DNA of 64,000 nucleotides from an uncultured Lachnospiraceae bacterium. Its GTDB lineage: Bacteria; Bacillota; Clostridia; Lachnospirales; Lachnospiraceae. The notes below the pieces were generated by a model. That model had not been told where the DNA came from and did no database searches. It saw only the letters and a program-made list of their open reading frames with translations. The translations under genes were made by a program, and so were the position numbers. Positions 11,038-18,417 of the stretch are shown in pieces (position 1 is the first letter of the stretch; each line of letters starts with the position of its first letter). The stretch is taken from positions 17,363-81,362 of the forward strand of contig CACZJZ010000013.1 in assembly GCA_902781655.1 (NCBI GenBank), in the 5' to 3' direction.

Positions 11038-11322
11038 CTATTCCACAACAGCCAGAATATCGTTCTGCCGGACAATGACATACTCCTCATTGTCAAGCTT
11101 GACAGTCGTTCCTGCATACTTGGAATAGACAACCGTATCGCCGACCTTGACTTCCATCTTGACTTCCTTGCCGTCAACCACTCCGCCAGGGCCTACCGCA
11201 AGCACGGTCGCTTCCTGCGGCTTTTCCTTCTCATTGTCGGTCAGGATAATGCCGGTCTCCGTCTTGCTCTCCGCTTCCTTCTGCTTGAGAACAACTCTGT
11301 CTGCCAAAGGTACTAACTTCAT
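11038..11322 (-). CDS. groES: Co-chaperonin GroES (Hsp10)
   Basis: Small lid subunit of the chaperonin. The start is set at the ATG at 11322 (MKLVPLADRVVLKQ, 94 aa), because a perfect AGGAGG lies 8 bases before it. A longer frame beginning at 11343 would place the Shine-Dalgarno inside the gene. The mobile loop (ESKTETGIILTD) and the GDTVVYSKYAGTTVKLD core are present. First gene of the groESL operon under CIRCE. Confidence 0.98.
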   Translation of the reverse strand: MKLVPLADRVVLKQKEAESKTETGIILTDNEKEKPQEATVLAVGPGGVVDGKEVKMEVKVGDTVVYSKYAGTTVKLDNEEYVIVRQNDILAVVE

Positions 11323-11412
11323 GATCCATGCCTCCTTAATCATCTCCAGATGCGCTGCATGCTCCTTTTCTATCGGACCAGCACCCGGATACTTATTGCT
11401 TCTCTGATTTTG

Positions 11413-11439
11413 TTAGCACTCGTTATTCTTGAGTGCTAA
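11413..11439 (-). promoter_or_regulatory. CIRCE operator (HrcA binding site)
   Basis: Perfect consensus inverted repeat TTAGCACTC-N9-GAGTGCTAA, the binding site of the heat-shock repressor HrcA, about 90 bp before the groES ATG. It sits immediately downstream of the promoter, so HrcA would block transcription initiation of groESL. Confidence 0.97.
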
Positions 11440-11451
11440 CTTACGATGCAT

Positions 11452-11479
11452 ATGATAACACATCCCCGATACAATGCAA
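11452..11479 (-). promoter_or_regulatory. Predicted SigA promoter of groESL
   Basis: Minus-strand TTGCAT (11474-11479), 16 bases, TATCAT (11452-11457). The predicted start falls just before or within CIRCE, the usual arrangement for HrcA-controlled promoters. Confidence 0.6.
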
Positions 11480-11531
11480 GCATGAATTTCACGTTTCACA
11501 ATTTGTTAATAATTGGTAGATTGTCCATGAC

Positions 11532-11578
11532 AAGTTCAGCTTGTTCGGGACAAAAATTGTCCCGAACAAGCTGAACTT
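11532..11578. repeat. Long palindromic repeat, copy 1 (22-bp arms, AAA loop)
   Basis: A perfect inverted repeat: 22-bp arms (11532-11553 and 11557-11578) around a 3-base AAA loop. It begins one base after the stop codon of the 84-aa gene (minus strand), so it may end that transcript, but it lacks a U-tract. It shares the core TGTTCGGGACAA/TTGTCCCGAACA and most of its outer arm with the palindrome at 54241-54309. Confidence 0.9.
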
Positions 11579-11579
11579 C

Positions 11580-11834
11580 TTATGCCATCTTCCAGCTCAC
11601 GCCGTACATCTGTTCCATCAGTTTGCGAAGCTCGTCCTTCATGCCGAGGCAGGCGGACTGTTCATCCCTGAACCGCAGGATGCCTACCTTCTGCCTGTGA
11701 TCACTGAAGTAAACCTCCCACTGATCGCCGGCTCTGTCCATGCAGATCCGGCCGTTGTGAGAGCCATTCAGCTTGTAAAGTTTCGACGGGACAAGGTGTT
11801 CCTTCAGAAAAGTGTGCAATTCTTTACTTGTCAT
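11580..11834 (-). CDS. Hypothetical 84-aa protein with dual-operator promoter
   Basis: Small acidic-basic soluble protein without a signal peptide, membrane segment or cysteine motif. The middle (GDQWEVYFSDHRQKVGILRF, then DEQSACLGMKDELRKLM) recalls small orphan or immunity-like proteins of Lachnospiraceae with a W-x-VYY-x-ERG pattern followed by E-x-x-AC. That is a resemblance by eye only, and no function is assigned. ATG at 11834 is preceded by the purine run AAGAAAGAGAGTGAG. Its promoter is bracketed by two copies of one palindrome, implying tight control by a dimeric regulator. It stands alone, with a long palindrome directly after its stop codon. Confidence 0.65.
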   Translation of the reverse strand: MTSKELHTFLKEHLVPSKLYKLNGSHNGRICMDRAGDQWEVYFSDHRQKVGILRFRDEQSACLGMKDELRKLMEQMYGVSWKMA

Positions 11835-11961
11835 ATCTCACTCTCTTTCTTCCCGAATATGCCGTTCGGGCGGGCACAGGATCAACGGTTTGTTGCAGAC
11901 AAAATATGTGTTTCCCCGGCAGGAACTGAGATCTCAGCACACGGGATGCAATGCCCTGCCT
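11835..11961 (-). other. 5' leader of the 84-aa gene
   Basis: About 140 nt separate the predicted transcription start from the ATG. The leader contains a 12-bp palindrome CTGAGATCTCAG and, just before the ribosome site, a CCCGAA/TTCGGG hairpin. No known riboswitch consensus was recognised. Confidence 0.35.
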
Positions 11962-11980
11962 TGTAGTTTTGAAAACTATA
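11962..11980. promoter_or_regulatory. Operator-like palindrome, copy A
   Basis: TGTAGTTTTGAAAACTATA, whose inner 15 bases TAGTTTTGAAAACTA are a perfect palindrome around one G. It covers the predicted transcription start just downstream of the -10 box (11984-11989). The same pattern recurs at 12013-12034. Confidence 0.6.
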
Positions 11981-11983
11981 TTT

Positions 11984-12012
11984 ACACTATCATTGCATTA
12001 TCACGATGTCAA
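11984..12012 (-). promoter_or_regulatory. Predicted promoter of the 84-aa gene
   Basis: Minus strand: perfect TTGACA (12007-12012), 17 bases, TAGTGT (11984-11989). It lies exactly between two matching palindromes. Confidence 0.6.
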
Positions 12013-12034
12013 CATGTAGTTATTAAAACTACAT
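12013..12034. promoter_or_regulatory. Operator-like palindrome, copy B
   Basis: CATGTAGTT and AACTACATG arms separated by about 4-5 AT bases, abutting the -35 box on its upstream side. Shares TGTAGTT...AAACTAYA with copy A; the centres are about 53 bp apart, close to five helical turns. Confidence 0.6.
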
Positions 12035-12187
12035 GAATATTTTATAAACATCACAGGCTGTCTGCATGCCCGTTCCCCTCTATATTCCCTGTGCCGCGTT
12101 CCTTGCGGTCCTTTGCAGGCGGCGTATAGGGCGCTACTTGCAAGCTTTTTCCAGTGCAGTGCTGCGCCCGCTGGGCGCAGCAAAAAC
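12035..12187. other. Intergenic region, no gene seen
   Basis: Between the operator pair and the oxidase terminator I see no supported gene. It contains a further GC-rich hairpin, GCTGCGCCC-GCT-GGGCGCAGC, followed by AAAAA on the plus strand. On the minus strand it directly follows the oxidase terminator. Confidence 0.4.
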
Positions 12188-12219
12188 CGCGGGACAGTTC
12201 AAGCTGCCCCGCGGTTTAA
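12188..12219 (-). terminator. Rho-independent terminator after the alpha-hydroxy-acid oxidase
   Basis: Minus strand: AACCGCGGGGCAG and CTGTCCCGCGGTT pair (one wobble) around CTTGAA. The stem is followed by TTTTTGC. Confidence 0.85.
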
Positions 12220-12291
12220 TCGACACCGTTTCCATTGCAAATCAGTGGATAGCGTTTCCGTTACAGATCAGAAGATTTTTCACAAAAGCAG

Positions 12292-13305
12292 TCAGCTCCG
12301 CACGCAGTCCGATGTGATGGCTTCAAGATTCTTTGCTCCGCACATCTTCATGGTGTCCACAAGCTCCCCGCCGATCTTGTTCAGATAGCAGGCGACGCCT
12401 TCCTCCGCACCGCCGTAAACTGCGGTGACGAAGGGTCTCGCGATCAGGACGCCATCCGCCCCCATCGCCAGCGCCTTGAAGACATCGACGCCGCTTCGGA
12501 TGCCGCCGTCCACCAGGATAACCATATCCCTGCCAACCGCATCCACAATCTCCGGCAGCACCTCCGCGGTGGCCGGACACTGGTCCTGCACTCTGCCGCC
12601 ATGGTTCGATACCACGATGGCGTCCGCTCCGGCATCTCTTGCCTTCCGCGCTCCGCGGACCGTCATGATGCCCTTCACGATAAACGGCTTCCCGGCTGCC
12701 CGGATAATTTCCCCGAGCTCTTCCACGGATTTTGAACCGGCCGGCGGATTGAGATTCTGCAGGAACGGAAGTCCCGCCGCGTCCACATCCATCGCCACGG
12801 CAAAGCAGCCGGACTGCCCGACCAGCGCAAACTTCTCCTTCAGCGTATTCACATCCCACGGCTTCACGGTCGGAATGCCGCGCCCGCCGCCTGCCGCGAT
12901 CGCCTTCACAGCAGCCTTCATCACATCGGGATTCGTCCCGTCTCCGGTGAACGCCGCGATTCCAAGGTCTGCGCAGGCCCTGACAAGAATGTCATTATAC
13001 TGGACATCGTTGAGCTTATCGCCGTAATGAAGATTCACCGCGCCGACCGGCCCGGCAAAAATCGGATATTTCATGTGGCAGCCGAAGAAATCAAACGAGG
13101 TATCCGGTGTGAACGTCTCATGAAGCGTATCCATGTTCACACGGATCTTCTTCCACGCGTCATAATTCCGGATAGCCACATCGCCCACGCCCTTTGCTCC
13201 GGGTCCCGGCATGTGATTGCCGCACGCCCTGCCATTGCATTCCGGGCATGCCTTGCACGGCCCCATGCACTGCCGTGCGTTTTCAAGTAACTCCTGATAA
13301 GTCAT
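12292..13305 (-). CDS. FMN-dependent alpha-hydroxy-acid oxidizing protein
   Basis: 337-residue TIM-barrel flavoprotein of the lactate/glycolate oxidase (LldD) family, predicted to oxidise a 2-hydroxy acid using FMN. The phosphate-binding and catalytic region is seen in GADAIVVSNHGGRVQDQ (catalytic His) followed by VDGGIRSGVDVFKALAMGAD. The N-terminus carries a cysteine-rich segment (CMGPCKACPECNGRACG, residues 13-29) not found in classical oxidases but usual in clostridial members; it may bind a metal or FeS cluster. ATG at 13305 follows AGAGGAG. It lies 15 bp downstream of ppdK, so the two are likely cotranscribed, linking 2-hydroxy-acid oxidation with pyruvate metabolism. Confidence 0.9.
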   Translation of the reverse strand: MTYQELLENARQCMGPCKACPECNGRACGNHMPGPGAKGVGDVAIRNYDAWKKIRVNMDTLHETFTPDTSFDFFGCHMKYPIFAGPVGAVNLHYGDKLNDVQYNDILVRACADLGIAAFTGDGTNPDVMKAAVKAIAAGGGRGIPTVKPWDVNTLKEKFALVGQSGCFAVAMDVDAAGLPFLQNLNPPAGSKSVEELGEIIRAAGKPFIVKGIMTVRGARKARDAGADAIVVSNHGGRVQDQCPATAEVLPEIVDAVGRDMVILVDGGIRSGVDVFKALAMGADGVLIARPFVTAVYGGAEEGVACYLNKIGGELVDTMKMCGAKNLEAITSDCVRS

Positions 13306-13320
13306 ACAGTCTCCTCTGTC

Positions 13321-15954
13321 CTACTGCTTCTCGCGCTCCAGCTTAATCTGCGCCTGTGCGGCCGCCAGTCTCGCGATCGGCACGCGGAACGGCGAGCAGG
13401 AGACGTATGTGAGTCCCACCCGGTTCACAAATTCGATCGAAGCCGGATCGCCGCCGTGCTCCCCGCAGATGCCGAGATGGATATCCGGGCGCGTCTTCTT
13501 ACCCTTTTCAACGGCGATCTGAATCAGCTGGCCGACGCCGTTCTGGTCGAGATGGGCGAATGGATCCTGCTCGTAAATCTTGGACTTGTAATAGTCGGTC
13601 AGGAACTTGCCTGCATCGTCTCTCGAGAATCCGAAGGTCATCTGCGTGAGGTCGTTCGTGCCGAAGCTGAAGAACTCCGCCTCCTCGGCGATCTGATCCG
13701 CCATCAGGGCAGCGCGCGGAATCTCGATCATCGTTCCGATGTGGTAGCGGATGTCGGAATGCATCTCTTCCTTCACCTTCTCCGCCGTCCCGACGATGAT
13801 ATTCTTGACGAACTTCAGCTCCTTGACGTCGCCGACCAGCGGCACCATGATCTCCGGCTCGATCGCGTAGCCGTCCTCGCGGCTCACCTCGATGGCAGCC
13901 TCCATGACTGCTCTCGTCTGCATTCTCGCAATCTCCGGGAAGGTGACGGACAGACGGCAGCCGCGGTGGCCCATCATCGGATTGAACTCCTTGAGGTCGT
14001 CGCAGCGGCGCTTCACCTCATCGACGGACTTGCCCATCTCTTCGGCCATCTGGCGGATCTCCGCTTCGGTGTTCGGAACAAACTCATGCAGCGGCGGATC
14101 GAGGAAGCGGATCGTGACCGGTCTGCCCTCCATCGCCTTATACAGTCCCTTGAAGTCGCCCTTCTGGAACGGAATCAGCTCATTCAGCGCGGCCTCTCTC
14201 TCCTCCGTGGTGTCGGAGAGGATCATCTTGCGGATCTTCGGAATGCGGTCCGGATTGAAGAACATATGCTCCGTGCGGCACAGGCCTATGCCCTCCGCAC
14301 CGAGGCGCACCGCGTTCGCCGCGTCCGTCGGCGTATCGGCATTGGTCCTTACCTCGAGTCTCCTGTACTTGTCCGCCCAGTTCATGATGCGCTCGAAATT
14401 GCCCGAGATCGTCGCTTCCACGGTCGGAATGTCGCCGAGGTAGATTTTGCCGGTGGAGCCGTCCAGCGAGAGGTAGTCCCCCTCGTGAATTTCGTGATTT
14501 CCAAGTTCAAAATACTTCTCCGCCTCGTGAACTTTCATGTCGCCGCAGCCGGAGATGCAGCAGGTGCCCATGCCTCTCGCGACCACCGCCGCGTGGCTCG
14601 TCATGCCGCCGCGCATCGTCAGAATGCCCTCCGCGGCGTGCATGCCGTCGATGTCCTCCGGCGAGGTCTCCTGACGCACCATGATGACACGCTGTCCCTG
14701 TGCGTGCGCCGCGACCGCGTCCTCCGCGTTAAAATATACGCGCCCCGCGGCAGCGCCCGGAGAAGCCGGAAGCGCCTGCCCGATTTCCCGCGCGAGCTTC
14801 AGTTTTGTCTGATCAAAGCCGGGATGCAGCAGCTGATCGAGCGACTGCGGCTCGATGCGGAGCACCGCCTCCTTCTCGTCGATCATGCCCTCGTCCACAA
14901 GGTCGCAGGCGATCTGAATGGCGGCCTGCGCGGTCCGCTTGCCGTTTCTGGTCTGCAGGAAGAACAGATGCCCGTCCTCGATCGTGAACTCCATATCCTG
15001 CATATCCCTGTAGTGGTTCTCGAGGCTCTTCGCGAGCTTCATGAATTCCTCGTAGCAGGCCGGAAGATCCTCCGCCAGCTTCGTGATCGGCTGCGGCGTG
15101 CGGATGCCGGCGACAACGTCCTCGCCCTGCGCATTGATGAGATACTCTCCGAAAATGCCCTTCGCGCCGGTGGCCGGATTTCTTGTGAACGCGACGCCCG
15201 TCCCCGAGGTATTCCCCATATTACCGAAGACCATGGACTGGACGTTCACCGCCGTGCCGAGTTCATAGGGAATATCATACATTCTGCGGTACGTGTTTGC
15301 TCTCGGGTTATCCCAGGAGCGGAAGACCGCCTTGATGGCTTCCATCAGCTGCACCCGCGGATCCTGTGGGAAGTCCTCGCCCTGCTGCTCGCGATAAAGC
15401 TTCTTGTACTCCGCGATCACATTCTGCAGATCCTCCGCCTGCAGCTCCGTGTCGTAGACATACCCGTGCTTTTTCTTCTCGTCCTCCAGAATCGCGTCGA
15501 AGAGCGTCTTGGGCTGTCCCATGACCACGTCCGAGAACATCTGGATGAAACGGCGGTAAGAGTCATAGGCAAATCTCGGATTGCCCGTCTTTCTGGCAAA
15601 ACCTGCGACGGACCTGTCATTGAGTCCGAGGTTCAGGATAGTATCCATCATCCCGGGCATGGAAACCGGTGCGCCGGAGCGGACCGACACAAGCAGAGGA
15701 TCGTTCTCATCCCCGAATTTCTTGCCGCGCACGCCTTCGAGCCATTCCAGCGCGTCAAAGATCTGCTTCTTTGTCTCGTCGTTGATCTCCCTGCCGTCGT
15801 TGTAGTAATCCGTGCAAGCCTCGGTGGAAATAGTAAATCCAGGCGGAACCGGCATGCCCAGATTTGTCATCTCGGCCAGATTTGCCCCCTTGCCGCCGAG
15901 AAGATTGCGCATCTTCGCGTTTCCCTCTTCGAACTTGTAGACCCTCTTGTTCAT
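13321..15954 (-). CDS. ppdK: Pyruvate, phosphate dikinase
   Basis: 877-residue enzyme interconverting pyruvate + ATP + Pi and PEP + AMP + PPi. Domains: N-terminal ATP-grasp (KGANLAEMTNLGMPVPPGFT), central phosphohistidine domain with the swivelling catalytic His in GGMTSHAAVVARGMG, and C-terminal PEP/pyruvate TIM barrel (GICGEHGGDPASI, FGTNDLTQMTFGFSRDD). The start is set at ATG 15954 (MNKRVYKFEEGN) because AAAGGGT lies 7 bases upstream; the frame continues to 15972 without support. PPDK is a usual glycolytic/gluconeogenic PPi-linked enzyme of Clostridia. It leads an apparent operon with the oxidase. Confidence 0.98.
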   Translation of the reverse strand: MNKRVYKFEEGNAKMRNLLGGKGANLAEMTNLGMPVPPGFTISTEACTDYYNDGREINDETKKQIFDALEWLEGVRGKKFGDENDPLLVSVRSGAPVSMPGMMDTILNLGLNDRSVAGFARKTGNPRFAYDSYRRFIQMFSDVVMGQPKTLFDAILEDEKKKHGYVYDTELQAEDLQNVIAEYKKLYREQQGEDFPQDPRVQLMEAIKAVFRSWDNPRANTYRRMYDIPYELGTAVNVQSMVFGNMGNTSGTGVAFTRNPATGAKGIFGEYLINAQGEDVVAGIRTPQPITKLAEDLPACYEEFMKLAKSLENHYRDMQDMEFTIEDGHLFFLQTRNGKRTAQAAIQIACDLVDEGMIDEKEAVLRIEPQSLDQLLHPGFDQTKLKLAREIGQALPASPGAAAGRVYFNAEDAVAAHAQGQRVIMVRQETSPEDIDGMHAAEGILTMRGGMTSHAAVVARGMGTCCISGCGDMKVHEAEKYFELGNHEIHEGDYLSLDGSTGKIYLGDIPTVEATISGNFERIMNWADKYRRLEVRTNADTPTDAANAVRLGAEGIGLCRTEHMFFNPDRIPKIRKMILSDTTEEREAALNELIPFQKGDFKGLYKAMEGRPVTIRFLDPPLHEFVPNTEAEIRQMAEEMGKSVDEVKRRCDDLKEFNPMMGHRGCRLSVTFPEIARMQTRAVMEAAIEVSREDGYAIEPEIMVPLVGDVKELKFVKNIIVGTAEKVKEEMHSDIRYHIGTMIEIPRAALMADQIAEEAEFFSFGTNDLTQMTFGFSRDDAGKFLTDYYKSKIYEQDPFAHLDQNGVGQLIQIAVEKGKKTRPDIHLGICGEHGGDPASIEFVNRVGLTYVSCSPFRVPIARLAAAQAQIKLEREKQ

Positions 15955-16090
15955 TTTGTACCCTTTCTGCACATAGCCATGTGCCGTGATCTATTGAACA
16001 CCGCCCCTCTTTTCAGATCTGCGGATGGTTCCATGATAGCAGCGCCGTTTCGCCCGGTACCCGTTTTCTGCCCTGAGTAAATGTGTCCGG

Positions 16091-16948
16091 TCAGACCGGT
16101 GCGCCGTCCTTCAGCTCCGGTACGAAACTGTCGAAAATCATGACGTCAAAATGCCCCTCTGCCTCCTCCAGCTCCTTCTCGCTCCGGACGGTCCAGGCCG
16201 CAGCCAGGTTCCGGAAAAGTCCATGGCACAGACAGCGGGACGGATTGTGGCGGTATTTCACATTGTATGCGATGAAATCAGGGGCGGTATAGCAGTTCCA
16301 GAGAAGGAACTGCAGTGTGAACAGAAAAACAGTCTTATGGAAGACGCCGCGCATCTTCGGATCATACAGAAAACCGTCCGACAGCTGTCCGCGCATCACA
16401 CTGGAATGATGTCTGCGGTACCAGCCAAGCACAAGCGGATTGAACGATTCGATGCAGTACTCCGCTGTGTATTCCTTCTGATATGCCGTCAGCATGGCAT
16501 CGATCGGCGGGCAAAGCGACATATCCGTGTCCTCCGTCTTGTACTCCACGATCATCGGCACCCTGCCGCGCACAAGAGAGAGTACCTCCGAAAATTTCGG
16601 CATATGCTGACCGGACCCGCAGAGCGGCATCCGCGAGAGTTCATCATAGGTATAGTCCTTTACCCTGCCATCCACGCCGCATACTCGTTTTAACGTCAGG
16701 TCGTGAAAGACCACCGGCACCCGGTCCTTCGACATCTGCACATCAAGCTCGATCCCGAATCCGGCCTCCACCGCCCTTGCAAAGGCCGGCAGGGAATTCT
16801 CCGGCGCCTCCGAGCGATTGTCAAACAGCCCGCGGTGCGCAAACAATTTTGTCCGAAACGCCGATCTGTCCGGCTTGTGTACCACGCGCGGACAGATCAG
16901 AATGAAATATACAATTACAAGAATCAGAACAACTCTCAGTGCTGCCAC
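16091..16948 (-). CDS. Membrane-anchored glycerophosphodiester phosphodiesterase family protein
   Basis: 285-residue GDPD-fold hydrolase. An N-terminal hydrophobic segment (ALRVVLILVIVYFILI) anchors it in the membrane. The catalytic core shows FAHRGLFDNRSEAPENSLPA, GFGIELDVQMSKDRVPVVFH and IVEYKTE, matching the HR, E-x-D and K positions of the family. Expected to cleave glycerophosphodiesters such as deacylated phospholipids or teichoic-acid-like polymers; the substrate is not determinable. Start codon is GTG at 16948, supported by AAGGGAAC just before it. It lies 103 bp downstream of an esterase gene. Confidence 0.88.
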   Translation of the reverse strand: MAALRVVLILVIVYFILICPRVVHKPDRSAFRTKLFAHRGLFDNRSEAPENSLPAFARAVEAGFGIELDVQMSKDRVPVVFHDLTLKRVCGVDGRVKDYTYDELSRMPLCGSGQHMPKFSEVLSLVRGRVPMIVEYKTEDTDMSLCPPIDAMLTAYQKEYTAEYCIESFNPLVLGWYRRHHSSVMRGQLSDGFLYDPKMRGVFHKTVFLFTLQFLLWNCYTAPDFIAYNVKYRHNPSRCLCHGLFRNLAAAWTVRSEKELEEAEGHFDVMIFDSFVPELKDGAPV

Positions 16949-17051
16949 GTTCCCTTGCTCCCGAACAGATTCTGAATCAATGTATTTATTTTACCATGAA
17001 GCGGGACTGCCTGCCATAACAAAGCGGGACCGTTCCCCGGAGCGATGCCGG

Positions 17052-18191
17052 TTATTTTGCCAGATGCCTGCGGAAGAAATCGCACTCATCGTCGTTGCAC
17101 TGATCCGCCTCGTCGAGCTTCACGTTCACATGGAACACATGCACCATGAAGGCCTGTTCCTTCTTTCCGTAGACATGCAGCTCCGCTTCCGCGCCGAGCG
17201 ACCGAAGATGCTGCTCCATGGGCTCCGCCATCGGCAGCAGAAAATCGTGGGAGGCACTCATGACAAAGGCGGGCGGAAAGTCCTTTGTCTGATAATTCCA
17301 GGAATCCACCAGCTTCGCGGCGAGATCACGGTCCGTGTCGCCGACAAAGGCGCCGAACGCTTCATCCTGACCGCCGCTCATCATGGTGACCATATCATAG
17401 ACACCACAGTTCAGAGCGCAGGCCCGCACCGTGAGTCTGTCGAAGGGCACCGTAAACGAATATGTCTCATCCGGTACGAGATTCTCTGCAGGGATATCCC
17501 TTGTCTTCTCATCCGGCTCGCCCGCCGCCCTGTACTGGTCCATCGTGAATGCCACGGCCTCGCGGCGGGCGCCGGCGATCGGGAAGCTCTGCTCATACAG
17601 CGCCCGGAATGCGGGACTCGTCATCAGGGTGCAGTACCAGGACGCCATCTGTCCGCCGGCGGAATCGCCGAGGATAAACACATTCCTGCGGTCAAGGCCA
17701 TACTTTTCGGCGTTGGCGGCGACCCAGCACATGCAGCGGTTCACATCGATAAATTCCGCCGGGAACGCGTTTTCCGGAGCCAGACGGTACGTGAAATTGA
17801 CGACCGCGAACCCGCGCTCCGCGAGGCTCATGCAGTAGTACTGATAAAGCTCCTTTTCTCCGTACATCCATCCGCCGCCGTGGATGCTAATGATAACGGG
17901 CAGCCGGTCGAGCACGGCGCCCTCGTACGTCCTGCCATTTCCGTCCGTCACGGTCACCCGGGCCGACTCTGCCATATCCAGCAGAATCTGTCCCTTCCGG
18001 ACGGCCTTCTTCGGATAATACAGGTCCAGCGAATTCCAGTGCCCGTACGGCCCGTAGAGAAGATTGTCGATCCTCACCACATCGTCCGGCTGTCGGTTTC
18101 CCGCGTCCCTTGCCGCGTCGCCGCACTTCCAGCTCGTCCGCATCCCCTCTGCCATCCGCTTCAGTGACTCATACTGTTCTTCCGACATCAT
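17052..18191 (-). CDS. Alpha/beta hydrolase of the HSL (hormone-sensitive lipase-like) family
   Basis: 379-residue cytoplasmic esterase/lipase-like hydrolase. The oxyanion-hole motif HGGGW and the nucleophile elbow GDSAGG are clear; a C-terminal SASHDFLLP offers the acidic/His region. Substrate unknown; short-chain esters are typical of the family. The start is taken at the ATG at 18191 (MMSEEQYESLKRM), because GGAGGAG lies 10 bases upstream. The frame stays open to 18413, but that stretch overlaps promoter-like sequence and reads as non-coding. No signal peptide. Confidence 0.87.
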   Translation of the reverse strand: MMSEEQYESLKRMAEGMRTSWKCGDAARDAGNRQPDDVVRIDNLLYGPYGHWNSLDLYYPKKAVRKGQILLDMAESARVTVTDGNGRTYEGAVLDRLPVIISIHGGGWMYGEKELYQYYCMSLAERGFAVVNFTYRLAPENAFPAEFIDVNRCMCWVAANAEKYGLDRRNVFILGDSAGGQMASWYCTLMTSPAFRALYEQSFPIAGARREAVAFTMDQYRAAGEPDEKTRDIPAENLVPDETYSFTVPFDRLTVRACALNCGVYDMVTMMSGGQDEAFGAFVGDTDRDLAAKLVDSWNYQTKDFPPAFVMSASHDFLLPMAEPMEQHLRSLGAEAELHVYGKKEQAFMVHVFHVNVKLDEADQCNDDECDFFRRHLAK

Positions 18192-18293
18192 GATTGTAAT
18201 ACTCCTCCTGCGGCAGTCGTTTTGATGGCACAGATCACCCCCCGATTGGTTTCTGATGGTACTGACCGTCTTCCCCCTGCCTTGCTTTTCTAT

Positions 18294-18302
18294 ATTGTAC
18301 CA
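18294..18302 (-). promoter_or_regulatory. Extended -10 promoter candidate for the esterase gene
   Basis: Minus strand TGGTACAAT (TG-n plus TACAAT), about 100 bp before the esterase ATG. No convincing -35 box was found, consistent with an extended -10 promoter. Confidence 0.45.
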
Positions 18303-18375
18303 TATGGCATGTCTGTCAGTCTTACTCTCAGTGAAAACCTGACCGGCCGGAGACGTGCGCCCGCCGGACGCACTC

Positions 18376-18403
18376 AAAAAAGGCCGGACGTAAAGTCCGG
18401 CCT
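18376..18403 (-). terminator. Rho-independent terminator of the Na/Pi cotransporter gene
   Basis: Minus strand: AGGCCGGAC and GTCCGGCCT pair perfectly around TTTAC and are followed by TTTTTTG, 15 bases after the stop codon. Confidence 0.92.
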
Positions 18404-18417
18404 GGCGCAACAAAATT

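Noticed and set aside
11532-11578. Palindrome copy 1 as a simple terminator of the 84-aa gene
   Set aside because: No T-tract follows, and the sister copy lies between divergent promoters, so a terminator role alone does not explain it.
12001-12183. 60-codon minus-strand frame between the oxidase terminator and the 84-aa gene
   Set aside because: It runs through the promoter and both operator palindromes and has no ribosome site.
13456-16080. 874-codon open frame on the plus strand opposite ppdK
   Set aside because: Antisense shadow caused by GC-rich codon bias; ppdK on the other strand has full-length family motifs and a ribosome site.
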